Shown here piece after piece: positions 24,301 through 32,203 of a stretch of DNA of 64,000 bases. How positions within the stretch are numbered: the first letter of the stretch is position 1; the number at the start of each line of letters is the position of its first letter. This stretch comes from DATBSK01 sp964532485 (GTDB lineage: Bacteria; Actinomycetota; Acidimicrobiia; IMCC26256; PALSA-555), in NCBI GenBank assembly GCA_964532485.1, contig CAZHKE010000008.1:1-64000 (forward strand). Reading direction: 5' to 3'. The position numbers were made by a program, and so were the translations under genes. The notes beneath the pieces are model-generated. The model was not told where the DNA came from. It made no database searches and saw only the letters and a program-made list of their open reading frames with translations.

Positions 24301-25519
24301 ACGCCAGCGCCACGACGGCGACGACCACCGCCGCGGCACCCAGCTGGAAGGCCCGCCGCCGGGACAGGGCGGCGACGCCGCCTGCGATCAGCCCTGCGAG
24401 ACCCAGGACGATGACCGGCCCGACGCGCGGCGTGTTGCGCAGGGCAGCGCCGGCTGCCGACCTGCCGGCAAACGACTTGAAGACGTCGCCGACGATGCTC
24501 GGGTCCTCGTACGGCCACGCGCCGACACCGACGATCGTGCCGACGACCACGAGTGAGCCGAGGAAGACTCGGTGCTTCCACCGGACGAAGGCTGCCGCGA
24601 CGAGCCCCGCGACGGGCACGAGGAGCGTCAACGCCGCCAGCGCCCGCGAGTCGGCGTAGTCGGGTGCCTGGTCGAGCCAGCTCCCGACCCGGTCGCCGCC
24701 CGAGAGGAACCAGTTGCCGAAGCCGCGCAGGAGGTCGGCCGGACGCGAGGCGTCCGCCACCTGCTCGAGCGTCTCGGTGACGTCGAGCACCGGGATCCCG
24801 TACCGGGCCTGCGTCCGGAGACCGGCCATCCACCACAGCGAGACGGCGATGCTGAGCAGCGCGACCCGCCCGGCGACGGCGAGCGCCCGGCGCCACTCGA
24901 GGTCGCGCTGCGCGCACGTGATGACGAGCCACAGGAGTGGGGCGATGCCCACGAAGACCAGCGATGACGCGTTGGTGCTGCCGATGAGCAGGATGACGAG
25001 CGCGAACAGCGCCGGATCACGCCAGCCACCGCGCCGCGCGGCGCGGATCGTCAACCCGATCAGCCACGGGAGCCCCGCCCACGGGAGCAAGAGCACCGAG
25101 AGTCGAGCCGTGAACGCGAGCTGGTACGGCGTGAGCAGGTAGACGATCGCGCCGACGACCGCGCCGACCCGCTTCGTACCGAACATCGTGAAGAGCCACA
25201 GCGCGCCTGCCGCGGCCGCGAACGAGATCGAGCCGAGGAACAGCCGTTGCGCGACCCAGTCGGGCACGCCGAGCTGGTCCATCACCCAGTAGTAGGGACC
25301 CAGGGGGAACAGGTAGCCGACGTTCTGGTGCGGGACCGTGCCGGTGCCGATGTGCGAGTCCCACAAGTAGACCGCGCGCGACAGCAATCGACCGGGGTCG
25401 AGGTACAGGTACTGCTTCGTGTCCCCGCTCACCTTGCCCGGCGAGGAGAGCAGGAACGGGATGTACGCGAGCGCGGCGAGGGCGAGAAGGTCGACGCGAC
25501 GAACACGCGGACTGCTCAC
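21266..25519 (-). CDS. AftD-like alpha-(1->3)-arabinofuranosyltransferase family protein 1
   Basis: The 1417-residue membrane protein matches AftD of mycobacteria in size and plan. An N-terminal multi-helix GT-C domain of about 430 residues has the G-D-T-K-Q-Y-L-Y-L-D-P-G loop at 32-43. A large extracytoplasmic part carries DUF3367 and carbohydrate-binding (F5/8 type C-like) modules, followed by two closing membrane helices after RWTPQNVVW. AftD adds branching arabinofuranose from decaprenyl-phosphoarabinose to cell-wall arabinan; here the polymer is unknown. The GTG start overlaps the stop of the GT39-like gene. The final residues after LLIGC come from repeat copy 4 and from inside the DUF559 gene, so the native C-terminus may have been replaced. 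Confidence 0.88.
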   Translation of the reverse strand: MSSPRVRRVDLLALAALAYIPFLLSSPGKVSGDTKQYLYLDPGRLLSRAVYLWDSHIGTGTVPHQNVGYLFPLGPYYWVMDQLGVPDWVAQRLFLGSISFAAAAGALWLFTMFGTKRVGAVVGAIVYLLTPYQLAFTARLSVLLLPWAGLPWLIGLTIRAARRGGWRDPALFALVILLIGSTNASSLVFVGIAPLLWLVITCAQRDLEWRRALAVAGRVALLSIAVSLWWMAGLRTQARYGIPVLDVTETLEQVADASRPADLLRGFGNWFLSGGDRVGSWLDQAPDYADSRALAALTLLVPVAGLVAAAFVRWKHRVFLGSLVVVGTIVGVGAWPYEDPSIVGDVFKSFAGRSAAGAALRNTPRVGPVIVLGLAGLIAGGVAALSRRRAFQLGAAAVVVAVVALAFLPVWRHGYLSERIERAEDIPQYWHEVADALDAGDDGTRALELPGSLFAAYRWGNTVDPVTPGLTDRPWVARELMPFGTRGSVDLLAALDRRFQHGTVEPDSLAPVLRLLGVGTVVARNDLEYERYDTPRPRDVWRWLTDPLAPGLQEPTAFGSTDPNFASIVLPLRDESELRSQGSAWPPNVALFDVTDARPIVSAASVEAPLVLEGDGEGVVDAAAAGFVGGDGVVLYGASLDDQELARAIDDEAELMVTDTNRRRARRWNRLRDDVGLTERSGQQAIAEDADDFRFEIVEDQSDRDRTVVEQRGGRVDATAYGDKDAYLPSERPALAFDGDVRTAWRTAGGRELDGDRLVLELDDSVRTDGITFTQPSDASRLITKARVQLDDRVPFDVALDESSRAPEGQHVPVPAQQVRTLTIEPLESRGSTRASAGFADIGLTRDGEGEALVDEVVRVPTRLLRRAGASAGERALGFVFSRSRYDPAERGGFDEEQALVREFELPKPAIGSGGAGGGGGERGFEVSGAARVAANAPDDVLDRVLGTTTPGVVFRASGHRAGDAGARASRAFDGDDATAWDSPFSIDRGEWLEAELDGPTTVEGATIRLVTDGLRSVPTRVRVEADGAPVATVELPAIADTPGEGSSQEVPFRFGPVTATRLRFVVESARVVPSVDDRTLTPVAAPVGIAELGMSGVPQAPVSAPLHQVCRDDLVSVDSTPLPVRMTAESGLEACNGPVALDAGSHLVRARTGVVTGIDVDRLVLTSGASGVATPVATFAESSPAAGARVQVTDEGATTYDLRVHSDGQPFWLVLGQSLSDGWKAELDGRSLGEPRLVNGYANGWLIDPGEAGTYDVTLRWTPQNVVWIAMALSVLAILVCLGVVVATRRAVIPVVVEDPELSSPLGYEGVPGVPPLDWRAAGVSAAVAGLASALVSRWWIGALVAVATVVAARVRGARLLLTAGAPLALVIAKAADAPELGWLAVLLFAADLLIGCVRHPRIRGSGTQDRDQAPG
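21291..21331 (-). repeat. Hairpin repeat family A, copy 4 (right bracket)
   Basis: Reverse-oriented copy: TGCGTCCCTGACCC, centre ACGAATACGC, then GGGTGACGGACGCAACC. It lies inside the convergent overlap, encoding the C-termini of both the DUF559 protein (residues 307-320) and AftD-like protein 1 (about 1396-1409). Bases just left of it (CGGTCC) match those left of copy 2. Confidence 0.92.
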
Positions 25520-27078
25520 GACGCCCGGAAGACCGTGAGACCCATCAGCTCGAAGAAGTCGTCGTCGGGGAGCACGGGCGTCGACGGCTCACGACTGTTC
25601 GCGAACGCCGTCGCCATCAGCTCGCACACTCCCTGGACGTTGTTGTAGCCACCCGAGCTCACGTACCAGACGGTCGAGTCGCCGGCCCGGTCGAGCATCT
25701 CCTGTGCGAACGCGACCGGGTCTTGACGGGCGATGCGGTCCTGGTAGTCGACCCAGTCGACGCGCTCGGGCTGCCCGGCGTCGGGGAACGTCGCGTGCCG
25801 GAGCGGCTCGCCCTCGAGCAGGCGGCTGACGTCGGGTCCGAGCTGGTCGGGGCAGTACACGACGAGGTCGTCGGGCTGCGCACGGGCCTTGATGATGTCG
25901 GCGACCTGCGCGGCCTGGGTGCGGTCCTCGGTGACGTTGCGCGCCGCGCTCGCGAAGCTCAGCAGGATCGTGATCACGAGGACCATGGTTCGGACGCGCC
26001 GGTCCGCGAACGCCGTCACGCCGTACGCGATCGCGAGCACGAGCAGTGGGTACATGACCGATGCGTAGCGGCCGTCGAACGTGCTGCCCGCGATCCACGA
26101 CACGGTCGACCCGAACAGCAGGATCGCCACCGCCGCCCCGAGCTCCCACCGCACCGCGGGACGGGTGCGCAGGTCGAGCTCGATGCGCCGCTCGTCGAGC
26201 GGGGCCGCGAAGAGCGCGAGGAGCGGCAGCACCAGCAGTGGCAGCAGCAGGACGAACGCCTCGGCGCTCTCGTCGCCGCCCGCGAAGCTCACGGTGCCCT
26301 CGGCGAACGCGAACCAGGGCACCACGGGATCGCCCCAGGGCGTGCCGGTGTGCGCGAGCTGGTAGGTCAGCGTCGACAGCCAGGGGATCAGCGTCAAGCC
26401 GCCGGCTGCGATCGCGGCGATGATGCGGGGCGAGGCGCGGCGCGTCTCGGCGCTCCCCTTCCACCACGCGACGAGCAGGGCGACACCCACGACTGCCAGG
26501 ACGTAGAAGCACCAGTACTGGGTGTAGACGAGCAGGGCGGTCACGAGCGCGACGACCGTCAACCGGCCGAGCGTGGGGCGGTCGAGCGCGCGCCGGAGCG
26601 CAAGGTATCCCCAGAGCACCAGGAACATCACCAGCGCGTACATGCGCGACTCGGTGGCGTACCGGATCGCGTACGGAGACGCGGCGAGGATCATCACCGT
26701 CCACCACGCGACCGCGCGTCCACCGATCCGCTTCCCGGCCCAGTAGGCGAGCGGCAGCGACGCCACCGAGATCAGCCCCGAGAAGGCGCGCACCGCGATG
26801 TCGCTCGAGCCGAAGAGCTCGATCCAGAAGTGGAGCAGCGCGTAGTAGAGGGGCGGCGCGCCGTCGTGACGCAGCGCTTCGCCGAGCTCCGAGATCGGGA
26901 GCTTGGCGATGTTGACCGACAGCGCCTCGTCGAACCACAGGTCAGCGGTCGTGACGAACCGCAGGATGACGCCGACGACGACCACGAGCCCGACGAGGAC
27001 GACGTCGAGCGCGACTCGGCGATCGGCCGGCGCCTCGGCTGCTTCGTCGCGCGCGGGAGCCGCCGTGGACGCCGTCAT
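25516..27078 (-). CDS. GT39-like (PMT superfamily) integral membrane glycosyltransferase
   Basis: The 520-residue GT-C protein has the first-loop catalytic pair D50-E51 in LWFDEALS and a cluster of hydrophobic helices from about residue 24 to 390 (for example ALDVVLVGLVVVVGVILRF). A soluble tail of about 120 residues follows, containing VVYCPDQLGPDV and GGYNNVQGVC. PMT-superfamily enzymes transfer a sugar from a polyprenyl-phosphate donor to protein or lipid on the outer face. It is translationally coupled (GTGA) to AftD-like protein 1, so both probably build the same surface glycan. Donor and acceptor are unknown. Confidence 0.85.
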   Translation of the reverse strand: MTASTAAPARDEAAEAPADRRVALDVVLVGLVVVVGVILRFVTTADLWFDEALSVNIAKLPISELGEALRHDGAPPLYYALLHFWIELFGSSDIAVRAFSGLISVASLPLAYWAGKRIGGRAVAWWTVMILAASPYAIRYATESRMYALVMFLVLWGYLALRRALDRPTLGRLTVVALVTALLVYTQYWCFYVLAVVGVALLVAWWKGSAETRRASPRIIAAIAAGGLTLIPWLSTLTYQLAHTGTPWGDPVVPWFAFAEGTVSFAGGDESAEAFVLLLPLLVLPLLALFAAPLDERRIELDLRTRPAVRWELGAAVAILLFGSTVSWIAGSTFDGRYASVMYPLLVLAIAYGVTAFADRRVRTMVLVITILLSFASAARNVTEDRTQAAQVADIIKARAQPDDLVVYCPDQLGPDVSRLLEGEPLRHATFPDAGQPERVDWVDYQDRIARQDPVAFAQEMLDRAGDSTVWYVSSGGYNNVQGVCELMATAFANSREPSTPVLPDDDFFELMGLTVFRAS

Positions 27079-27137
27079 GACCCGCCCACGCTAGGCCGCG
27101 AGGATGCCGGGCTCGTGGTCGTCGGGACTTCCCGAGA

Positions 27138-28232
27138 TCAGAGGGTGGCGGTCTTGGCGAGCTCGGCCGCCTTGGAGAGCAGGCCGGGCACGATCGCGCC
27201 GAACGCCTCGATCTTCGGGTTGTCGAGCTGCCCGTGCTTCAGGCGCGAGTACTGCCCCTCGAGCACGATCGCGAGCTTGAAGCCGGCGAGGATCTCGTAG
27301 TACACGATCTCGTCGGTCGGTCGCCCGCTGACGTCGGTGTAGTGCTCGAGCAGCTCGGTGCGCGTCGGCATCCCCTCCATCGGGACGTAGCCCGCGCTCG
27401 ACGGGTCCTCACCCTCGGTCGGCCATCCCTGGATCACCCACCCGAGATCGAGCAGCGGGTCGCCGATCGTCGTCATCTCCCAGTCGACGATCGCGGCCAG
27501 CTTCGCCGGTGCGCCGTGAGCGAACATGACGTTCGCGAACTGGTAGTCGCCGTGGATGATGCCCGGCTCGTATCGGCTCGGCTTGTTGTCGCGCAGCCAC
27601 TGCGCGACGACATCGACGCCGTCGAGGTCGCGAACCTTCATCTTCTCGTAGTGCGACTCCCAGCGGTCGGCCTGTCGCTCGAGGAACCCGTCGGGCTTCC
27701 CGAACCCCTCGAGTCCCTTCGCGCGCCAGTCGACGCGCGAGAGGCGCGCGATGCCGTCGACGAGCTGCAAGCCGAGGCCCTTGCGTGCGTCCAGGTCCTC
27801 GTCGAACGGTGCCGGCCACATGTCGCCCATGCCCATGGGCGACCAGCCGTCGATGTGGCCCATCAGGTAGAAGGACGCGCCGATCACCGAGGGGTTGTCG
27901 CACCCGGCGATCGCCTCCGGGTGCGGGACGTCGGTTCCGTTCAGAGCCTCCAGCACACGGAACTCGCGCATCATCGTCTTGTTGCGCCCCTCGGGGACCT
28001 TGCGCGGCGGGCGTCGCAGCGCCATGACCGCGTCGCCCCGCTTGATCTCGAAGATCTCGTTCGACGAGCCGCCGCTGATGAACGTCGTCTCGACCGGCTC
28101 TCCCTTGCCCGGCAGGTCGCGCTCGTCCATCCAGCGCGCGAGCGCGTCGGGATCGACGAGCCCGGCGGTGCGCGCGGTCTCGTCGACGTCCTCCCACAGC
28201 TGCTTGCCGGTCTCTGCGTTGCCGATGGTCAT
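27138..28232 (-). CDS. Phosphotransferase family protein (APH fold, ACAD10/11 N-terminal-like)
   Basis: The 364-residue protein has the aminoglycoside phosphotransferase/choline-kinase fold: VETTFISGGSSNEIFEI nucleotide loop near 47-63, the catalytic Brenner motif IIHGDYQFANVMF (H-G-D-x4-N) near 225-237, and the metal-binding IVDWEMTTIGDP near 247-258. In eukaryotic ACAD10/ACAD11 this kinase domain is fused to an acyl-CoA dehydrogenase and phosphorylates 4-hydroxyacyl-CoAs. Here the dehydrogenase is the next gene upstream, 16 bp away on the same strand. A role in 4-hydroxy acid catabolism is a reasonable inference. Confidence 0.85.
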   Translation of the reverse strand: MTIGNAETGKQLWEDVDETARTAGLVDPDALARWMDERDLPGKGEPVETTFISGGSSNEIFEIKRGDAVMALRRPPRKVPEGRNKTMMREFRVLEALNGTDVPHPEAIAGCDNPSVIGASFYLMGHIDGWSPMGMGDMWPAPFDEDLDARKGLGLQLVDGIARLSRVDWRAKGLEGFGKPDGFLERQADRWESHYEKMKVRDLDGVDVVAQWLRDNKPSRYEPGIIHGDYQFANVMFAHGAPAKLAAIVDWEMTTIGDPLLDLGWVIQGWPTEGEDPSSAGYVPMEGMPTRTELLEHYTDVSGRPTDEIVYYEILAGFKLAIVLEGQYSRLKHGQLDNPKIEAFGAIVPGLLSKAAELAKTATL

Positions 28233-28248
28233 CGAGTCGTCCTCGTTG

Positions 28249-29550
28249 TCAGTGCTGTGCGACTTCGTGCTCGAGCAGGTTCGCGAACTTCTTGCGGGCC
28301 GCCTCCTGACGCGGCGGAAGATGCGCGCTCGGGAACAGGCCCTCGGACGGCGAGTGCTCCTTGAGCACCGAGCGGGCGATGGTCACCTTGTGCACCTCAG
28401 TCGGCCCGTCGGCGATCCCCATCACCGGCGCCATCGAGTACATGCCAATGAGCGGCATCTCGTTCGATGTCCCGAGTGAACCGTGGAGGTGCAGCGCCGC
28501 ATACACGATGTCGTGCAGCACCTTCGGTGTCAGCACCTTCACGACGGCGATCTCGCGGCGGGCCTTCGCGCCGCCGACCTGGTCGATCTTCCACGCCGCC
28601 TGCATGACGAGCAGCCGGAACGACTCGAGCTGGATGTAGCAGTCGGCGATCTTCTCCTGCACCATCTGCTTCTTCGCCAGCACCTCGCCCTGGGTGTGAC
28701 GGCTCAGCACGCGCTCGCACATCATGTCGAACGCCTTCTTGCACGCGGCGATCGTTCGCATGGCGTGATGGATGCGGCCACCGCCGAGCCGGGTCTGCGC
28801 GATGGCGAACGCTTGCCCTTCACCGCCGAGCAGGTTGTCGGCCGGGACGCGGACGTTGTCGTAGCGGACGTACGCGTGCGAGCCCTCGCCCGGCGCCTCA
28901 CCGGCGAGGCCGACGTTGCGGATGATCTCGATGCCGGGCGTGTCGGTCGGCACGAGGAACATCGACGTGCCCTGGTACACCGGCACGTCCGGGTCGGTGA
29001 CCGCCATCACGATCGCGAACGCCGCATAGCGCAGGTTGGACGAGAACCACTTCTCCCCGTCGATCACATACTGGTCACCGTCGCGCCACGCCCGGCACTT
29101 GAACTCCTGCGGGTCCGACCCTGCCTGCGGCTCGGTCATCGAGTAGCACGAGACGATGTCGCCGTCGAGCAGCGGCTGGAGGTACCGCTCCTTCTGCGCG
29201 TCGGTGCCGTAGTGGGCGAGGATCTCGGCGTTGCCGGAGTCGGGCGCCTGGCAGCCGAACACCATCGGCGCGAAGTTCGAGCGGCCGAGGATCTCGTTCA
29301 TGAGCGCCAGCTTCAGCTGGCCGTATCCGAGCCCGCCGAGGTCAGGACCGAGGTGGCACGCCCAGAGGCCGCGGTCCTTCACCTGCTGCTGCAGCGGGCG
29401 GATCACCTGCTCGTGCACCGGGTGCGAGCGGTCGTAGACGATGTGCGAGCTGAACGCGAGGTCGAGCGGCTCGCACTCCTCTCGGACGAACTCGTCGATC
29501 CAATCGAGCTGCTCCTGGAACTCGGGCTCGGTCGAGAAGTCCCACGCCAT
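28249..29550 (-). CDS. Acyl-CoA dehydrogenase (ACAD10/11-like)
   Basis: The 433-residue flavoenzyme is longer than standard acyl-CoA dehydrogenases at its N-terminus. It shows CYSMTEPQAGSDPQEFKCRA near 130-149, YVIDGEKWFSSN, the ARG-free LGGGRIHHAMRTIAACKKAFDMM helix near 252, and the C-terminal HLHGSLGTSNEMPLIGMYSMAPVMGIADGPTEVHK. These segments resemble the ACAD10/ACAD11 dehydrogenase domain, which removes phosphate from 4-phosphoacyl-CoA and yields enoyl-CoA. The adjacent phosphotransferase supports this. An enoyl-CoA hydratase and a thiolase-fold gene upstream complete a beta-oxidation-like set. Confidence 0.9.
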   Translation of the reverse strand: MAWDFSTEPEFQEQLDWIDEFVREECEPLDLAFSSHIVYDRSHPVHEQVIRPLQQQVKDRGLWACHLGPDLGGLGYGQLKLALMNEILGRSNFAPMVFGCQAPDSGNAEILAHYGTDAQKERYLQPLLDGDIVSCYSMTEPQAGSDPQEFKCRAWRDGDQYVIDGEKWFSSNLRYAAFAIVMAVTDPDVPVYQGTSMFLVPTDTPGIEIIRNVGLAGEAPGEGSHAYVRYDNVRVPADNLLGGEGQAFAIAQTRLGGGRIHHAMRTIAACKKAFDMMCERVLSRHTQGEVLAKKQMVQEKIADCYIQLESFRLLVMQAAWKIDQVGGAKARREIAVVKVLTPKVLHDIVYAALHLHGSLGTSNEMPLIGMYSMAPVMGIADGPTEVHKVTIARSVLKEHSPSEGLFPSAHLPPRQEAARKKFANLLEHEVAQH

Positions 29551-29583
29551 CTGGTCGTCTCCTGCTTGTCGGTCGCTCGTGTA

Positions 29584-31110
29584 TCAGCCGACGACGACGG
29601 CGTCATGACGGACGCCCCGGTCACCGGTCGGGAGGTCGATCTCGGTCGGCGTCAGCCGGACGGTCCTGCCGACCAGCTCCTGCGCCTCGGCCTCGAACAG
29701 CTCATGATCGTCGCTCAGGCGCGCGTACGCACGCCCGCCCGGGACGTCGCACACCAGCACGCCCCACTCGGGTTCTCCGTCGCGCCCGTGCACCACGGAG
29801 TACGCCGCGACGGTGGCGTCGCCCTCGTGACGCTCGACGAGCGCGACCGGCGCGTCTGCGTCGAGCCTGGCCTGCACCTCGGCCTGGGCCGGGGGCGCGA
29901 CCTCACCGGGCTCGGTGCTGTACAGGCCGTAGACGTGCTTCGTCATGTGCATGCCGACACCGCTCACGAGCCCGTACGACCCCGGATCGTCGCGCAGCAC
30001 ACCGGCCATCGTCGCGATCGAGTGGGTCATGTAGTTGCTGCCCGCGCCTCCGTGGTACGGCAGCCCGCCCGTGACGGTGAGTGGCCGCGGATCGTCGTCG
30101 TCGATGCCGAGCGCGTCTTTCGCGAAGTTCACCGAGCTGCCGAAGCAGCTGTACAGGTCGAGATGTGCGACGTCGTCGACGCCCACCCCGCCACCACGCA
30201 GTGCCTCGGCGCTCGCCGCGGCCATCGCGGGAGAACGCCAGAGGTCGCGGTGCTCACCCACGTAGGTCGGATCCGTCGCGTAGCACCAACCGCGCAGGTA
30301 CACGCGGTGCTCATCGGGGACGCCGAGCGCGTCGGCGCGCCCGTGGCTCGCGATCACGACTGCCGCGGCCATGTCGACGTCCATGATCGACACCATGTAC
30401 TTGGTGTACGGATAGCCGACCATGCGGTTGTCGGGCCGCGGCTCGATCACCATGTCGGGGTTTCGTTCTACTCGGAACCATGCGTCGGGGTTGTGCGCGG
30501 CGATCTTCGTCATCGGCGCGAGGAGCCGGCCGAGGCGGATCCGGTACTCGGGCAGCGGGACACCCAGATGCGCCCGCCGCGCGTTGTCGAAGACGGCGAA
30601 CGTGAGCCACGCTTGCATCAGCTCGTGCGACAGCTCTGCCGGGTGGAACGGTGCCTCCCACGGGTACGGGCGCTTCTGGTCGGGCTTGTACGAGTACGTC
30701 GCGCGCTCCCCGCGCTTCTTGTACGCGCGCTGCGTCGCAAGCGCCTCGGCACCGATGACCATCGCGAGGTCGCTCTCACCGGAGAGGATGCGCGCGGCCG
30801 AGTCCTGCACCAGCACCTGTGGCGTCGTGCCGCCGATGCCGGAGTAGCAGCCGCGCCAGGGGGAAGCGCCGATGCGGTCGGCGAGTCGCTGTGGCGGGTC
30901 GTCGTACTGCCATGTCTGGCAGAACACGACGTCGAGGGCATCGAGATCCTCCAGGACCTTGGCGCCGACGCTGCTGTCACCCGCCGCCGCTCGCGCCACG
31001 TGCTCCCACATCTCGAGCGGCTCGGGCGCACCCTCGTCGCCGACGTCGTCGGGGTGCCACGTGTGATGGCCGACACCGATGATGCACGGCGTGCGGGGAT
31101 CGACTGGCAC
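29584..31110 (-). CDS. Thiolase-fold (SCP2-type acetyl-CoA acetyltransferase-like) protein lacking the nucleophilic cysteine
   Basis: The 508-residue protein has both thiolase halves (N-terminal PCIIGVGHHTW and ESDLAMVIGAEALAT; C-terminal LDLYSCFGSSVNFAKDALG, TGGLPYHGGAGSNYMTHSIATM, GLVSGVGMHMTKH) followed by an OB-fold-like extension of about 110 residues. At the site of the canonical nucleophile (N-C-A-S-G), the sequence reads GIGGTTPQVLV, so cysteine is replaced by threonine. The second active-site cysteine near the C-terminus is also missing. This is a known non-classical subfamily of lipid-transfer/thiolase-like proteins. It may bind acyl-CoA or act as a retro-aldolase-like partner. GTG start; 27 bp after the hydratase gene. 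Confidence 0.82.
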   Translation of the reverse strand: MPVDPRTPCIIGVGHHTWHPDDVGDEGAPEPLEMWEHVARAAAGDSSVGAKVLEDLDALDVVFCQTWQYDDPPQRLADRIGASPWRGCYSGIGGTTPQVLVQDSAARILSGESDLAMVIGAEALATQRAYKKRGERATYSYKPDQKRPYPWEAPFHPAELSHELMQAWLTFAVFDNARRAHLGVPLPEYRIRLGRLLAPMTKIAAHNPDAWFRVERNPDMVIEPRPDNRMVGYPYTKYMVSIMDVDMAAAVVIASHGRADALGVPDEHRVYLRGWCYATDPTYVGEHRDLWRSPAMAAASAEALRGGGVGVDDVAHLDLYSCFGSSVNFAKDALGIDDDDPRPLTVTGGLPYHGGAGSNYMTHSIATMAGVLRDDPGSYGLVSGVGMHMTKHVYGLYSTEPGEVAPPAQAEVQARLDADAPVALVERHEGDATVAAYSVVHGRDGEPEWGVLVCDVPGGRAYARLSDDHELFEAEAQELVGRTVRLTPTEIDLPTGDRGVRHDAVVVG

Positions 31111-31137
31111 TACTCCGGCTCGCTCATCGGCGCGGGC

Positions 31138-32085
31138 TCACTTTGCCTGCCACCTGGGCGGGCGCTTCTCGGCGAACGCCTTGGGTCCTTCCTTGGCGTC
31201 CTCGGTCTGGAAGATCGCACTCGAGATCTTGCTCTCCACCTCGAACGCCGTCCGCAGGCCCTTGCCCAGGCCTTCGAGCACCTCGGCTGCCGCGGCGATC
31301 GCCGACTTGGCACTCGCCGGGTCGCTGCCGTCGACGGTCGCGAGGACCTGCTGCAGCGCACGCACTGCCTTGCGCACCTGCTTGATCTCGTGCTCGTCGT
31401 GGTAGAGCCCCTGCAACGCGCTCTGCTTCGTCGCCTGCACCGCGAGCGGCGCGTTGGCGATCATGCGGTCGGCGAACTCGCGAGCCTTGTCGAGGAGCTG
31501 CTCGCGCGGCACGACCCCGTTGAGCAGGCCCATCTCGTACGCCCGTTCGGCGGGGATCAAGTCGGCACAGAGCAGGAACTCCATCGCCAGCGGCCACGGG
31601 ATCTGGCGCGGCAGGCGCACCGTCGTGCCGCCCCCGGCGAAGAGCCCCCGCTTGGGCTCCATGACCGCGAACCTCGCCTCGGGGCACGCGACGCGGATGT
31701 CGCAACCGCCCAGCATCTCCATGCCACCGGCGGTGCAGAAGCCGTTGACCGCGGCGACGATCGGCTTGTGGAGCGGGACGTTGCGCAGCACCGCCTTCGT
31801 GCCGTCGTCGAGGCGGTAGCCGTCGATCTCCTCGAGCCCCTCTTCGGCGATGCGCTGCTGGAACTTCGTGATCTCGGGGATGTAGGTCTTCAGGTCCGCC
31901 CCGGCGAAGAAGCCCTTGTCGACACCGGTGATGATCGCCACCCACGCCTGGTCGTCGGCGCCGAAGCGCTCCCAGGCCTCGCGGAGCGCCTTGAAGTGCT
32001 CCATGTCGGCGGCGTTGCGCGCCTCGGGACGGTCGATGGTGATCAGGACGACGTGCTCGGAGTCCTGCTCGAAGTGGATCGGCAT
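31138..32085 (-). CDS. Enoyl-CoA hydratase/isomerase family protein
   Basis: The 315-residue crotonase-fold protein binds the acyl-CoA carbonyl through the oxyanion-hole strands GFFAGADLKTY near 60-70 and FCTAGGMEMLGGCD near 118-131. Both catalytic glutamates are present: in TAGGMEM and in FAVMEPKRGLFAGG. It is about 50 residues longer than typical, with a helical C-terminal extension (VRALQQVLATVDGSDPASAKSAI). The ATG at 32085 is preferred because the longer frame would run over the palindromic divergent promoter. It is the first gene of the minus-strand beta-oxidation-like operon. Confidence 0.9.
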   Translation of the reverse strand: MPIHFEQDSEHVVLITIDRPEARNAADMEHFKALREAWERFGADDQAWVAIITGVDKGFFAGADLKTYIPEITKFQQRIAEEGLEEIDGYRLDDGTKAVLRNVPLHKPIVAAVNGFCTAGGMEMLGGCDIRVACPEARFAVMEPKRGLFAGGGTTVRLPRQIPWPLAMEFLLCADLIPAERAYEMGLLNGVVPREQLLDKAREFADRMIANAPLAVQATKQSALQGLYHDEHEIKQVRKAVRALQQVLATVDGSDPASAKSAIAAAAEVLEGLGKGLRTAFEVESKISSAIFQTEDAKEGPKAFAEKRPPRWQAK

Positions 32086-32153
32086 CGAGTGCGTGTCCCC
32101 CGGTCTTCTCCGACGACTGCCCCAAACCTTCTTGGGGGCCCCCTGGGGCGTCG

Positions 32154-32175
32154 AACCTGACACCATAGTCAGGTT
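32154..32175. promoter_or_regulatory. Palindromic operator in the hydratase/SRPBCC divergent promoter
   Basis: Perfect 8-bp arms AACCTGAC (32154-32161) and GTCAGGTT (32168-32175) flank ACCATA. The site is 69 bp from the hydratase start and 29 bp from the SRPBCC start, inside a 118-bp divergent gap. A regulator binding here would control both directions. A second small hairpin, CCCCAA/TTGGGG, lies nearby at about 32119-32136. Confidence 0.6.
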
Positions 32176-32203
32176 CCGGTGCCCGGCTCTTGGGGGAGCA
32201 ACG

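Noticed and set aside
21317..24556. Very long plus-strand open frame (about 1080 codons) opposite AftD-like gene 1
   Set aside because: Arginine/histidine-rich, no recognisable domain, no ribosome site; it is the antisense shadow produced by high-GC codon use of the real minus-strand gene.
28483..32160. Plus-strand open frame of about 1225 codons opposite the beta-oxidation operon
   Set aside because: It spans several genuine minus-strand genes and their gaps and has shadow composition (Arg, His, Val, Leu, Glu rich) with no domain.
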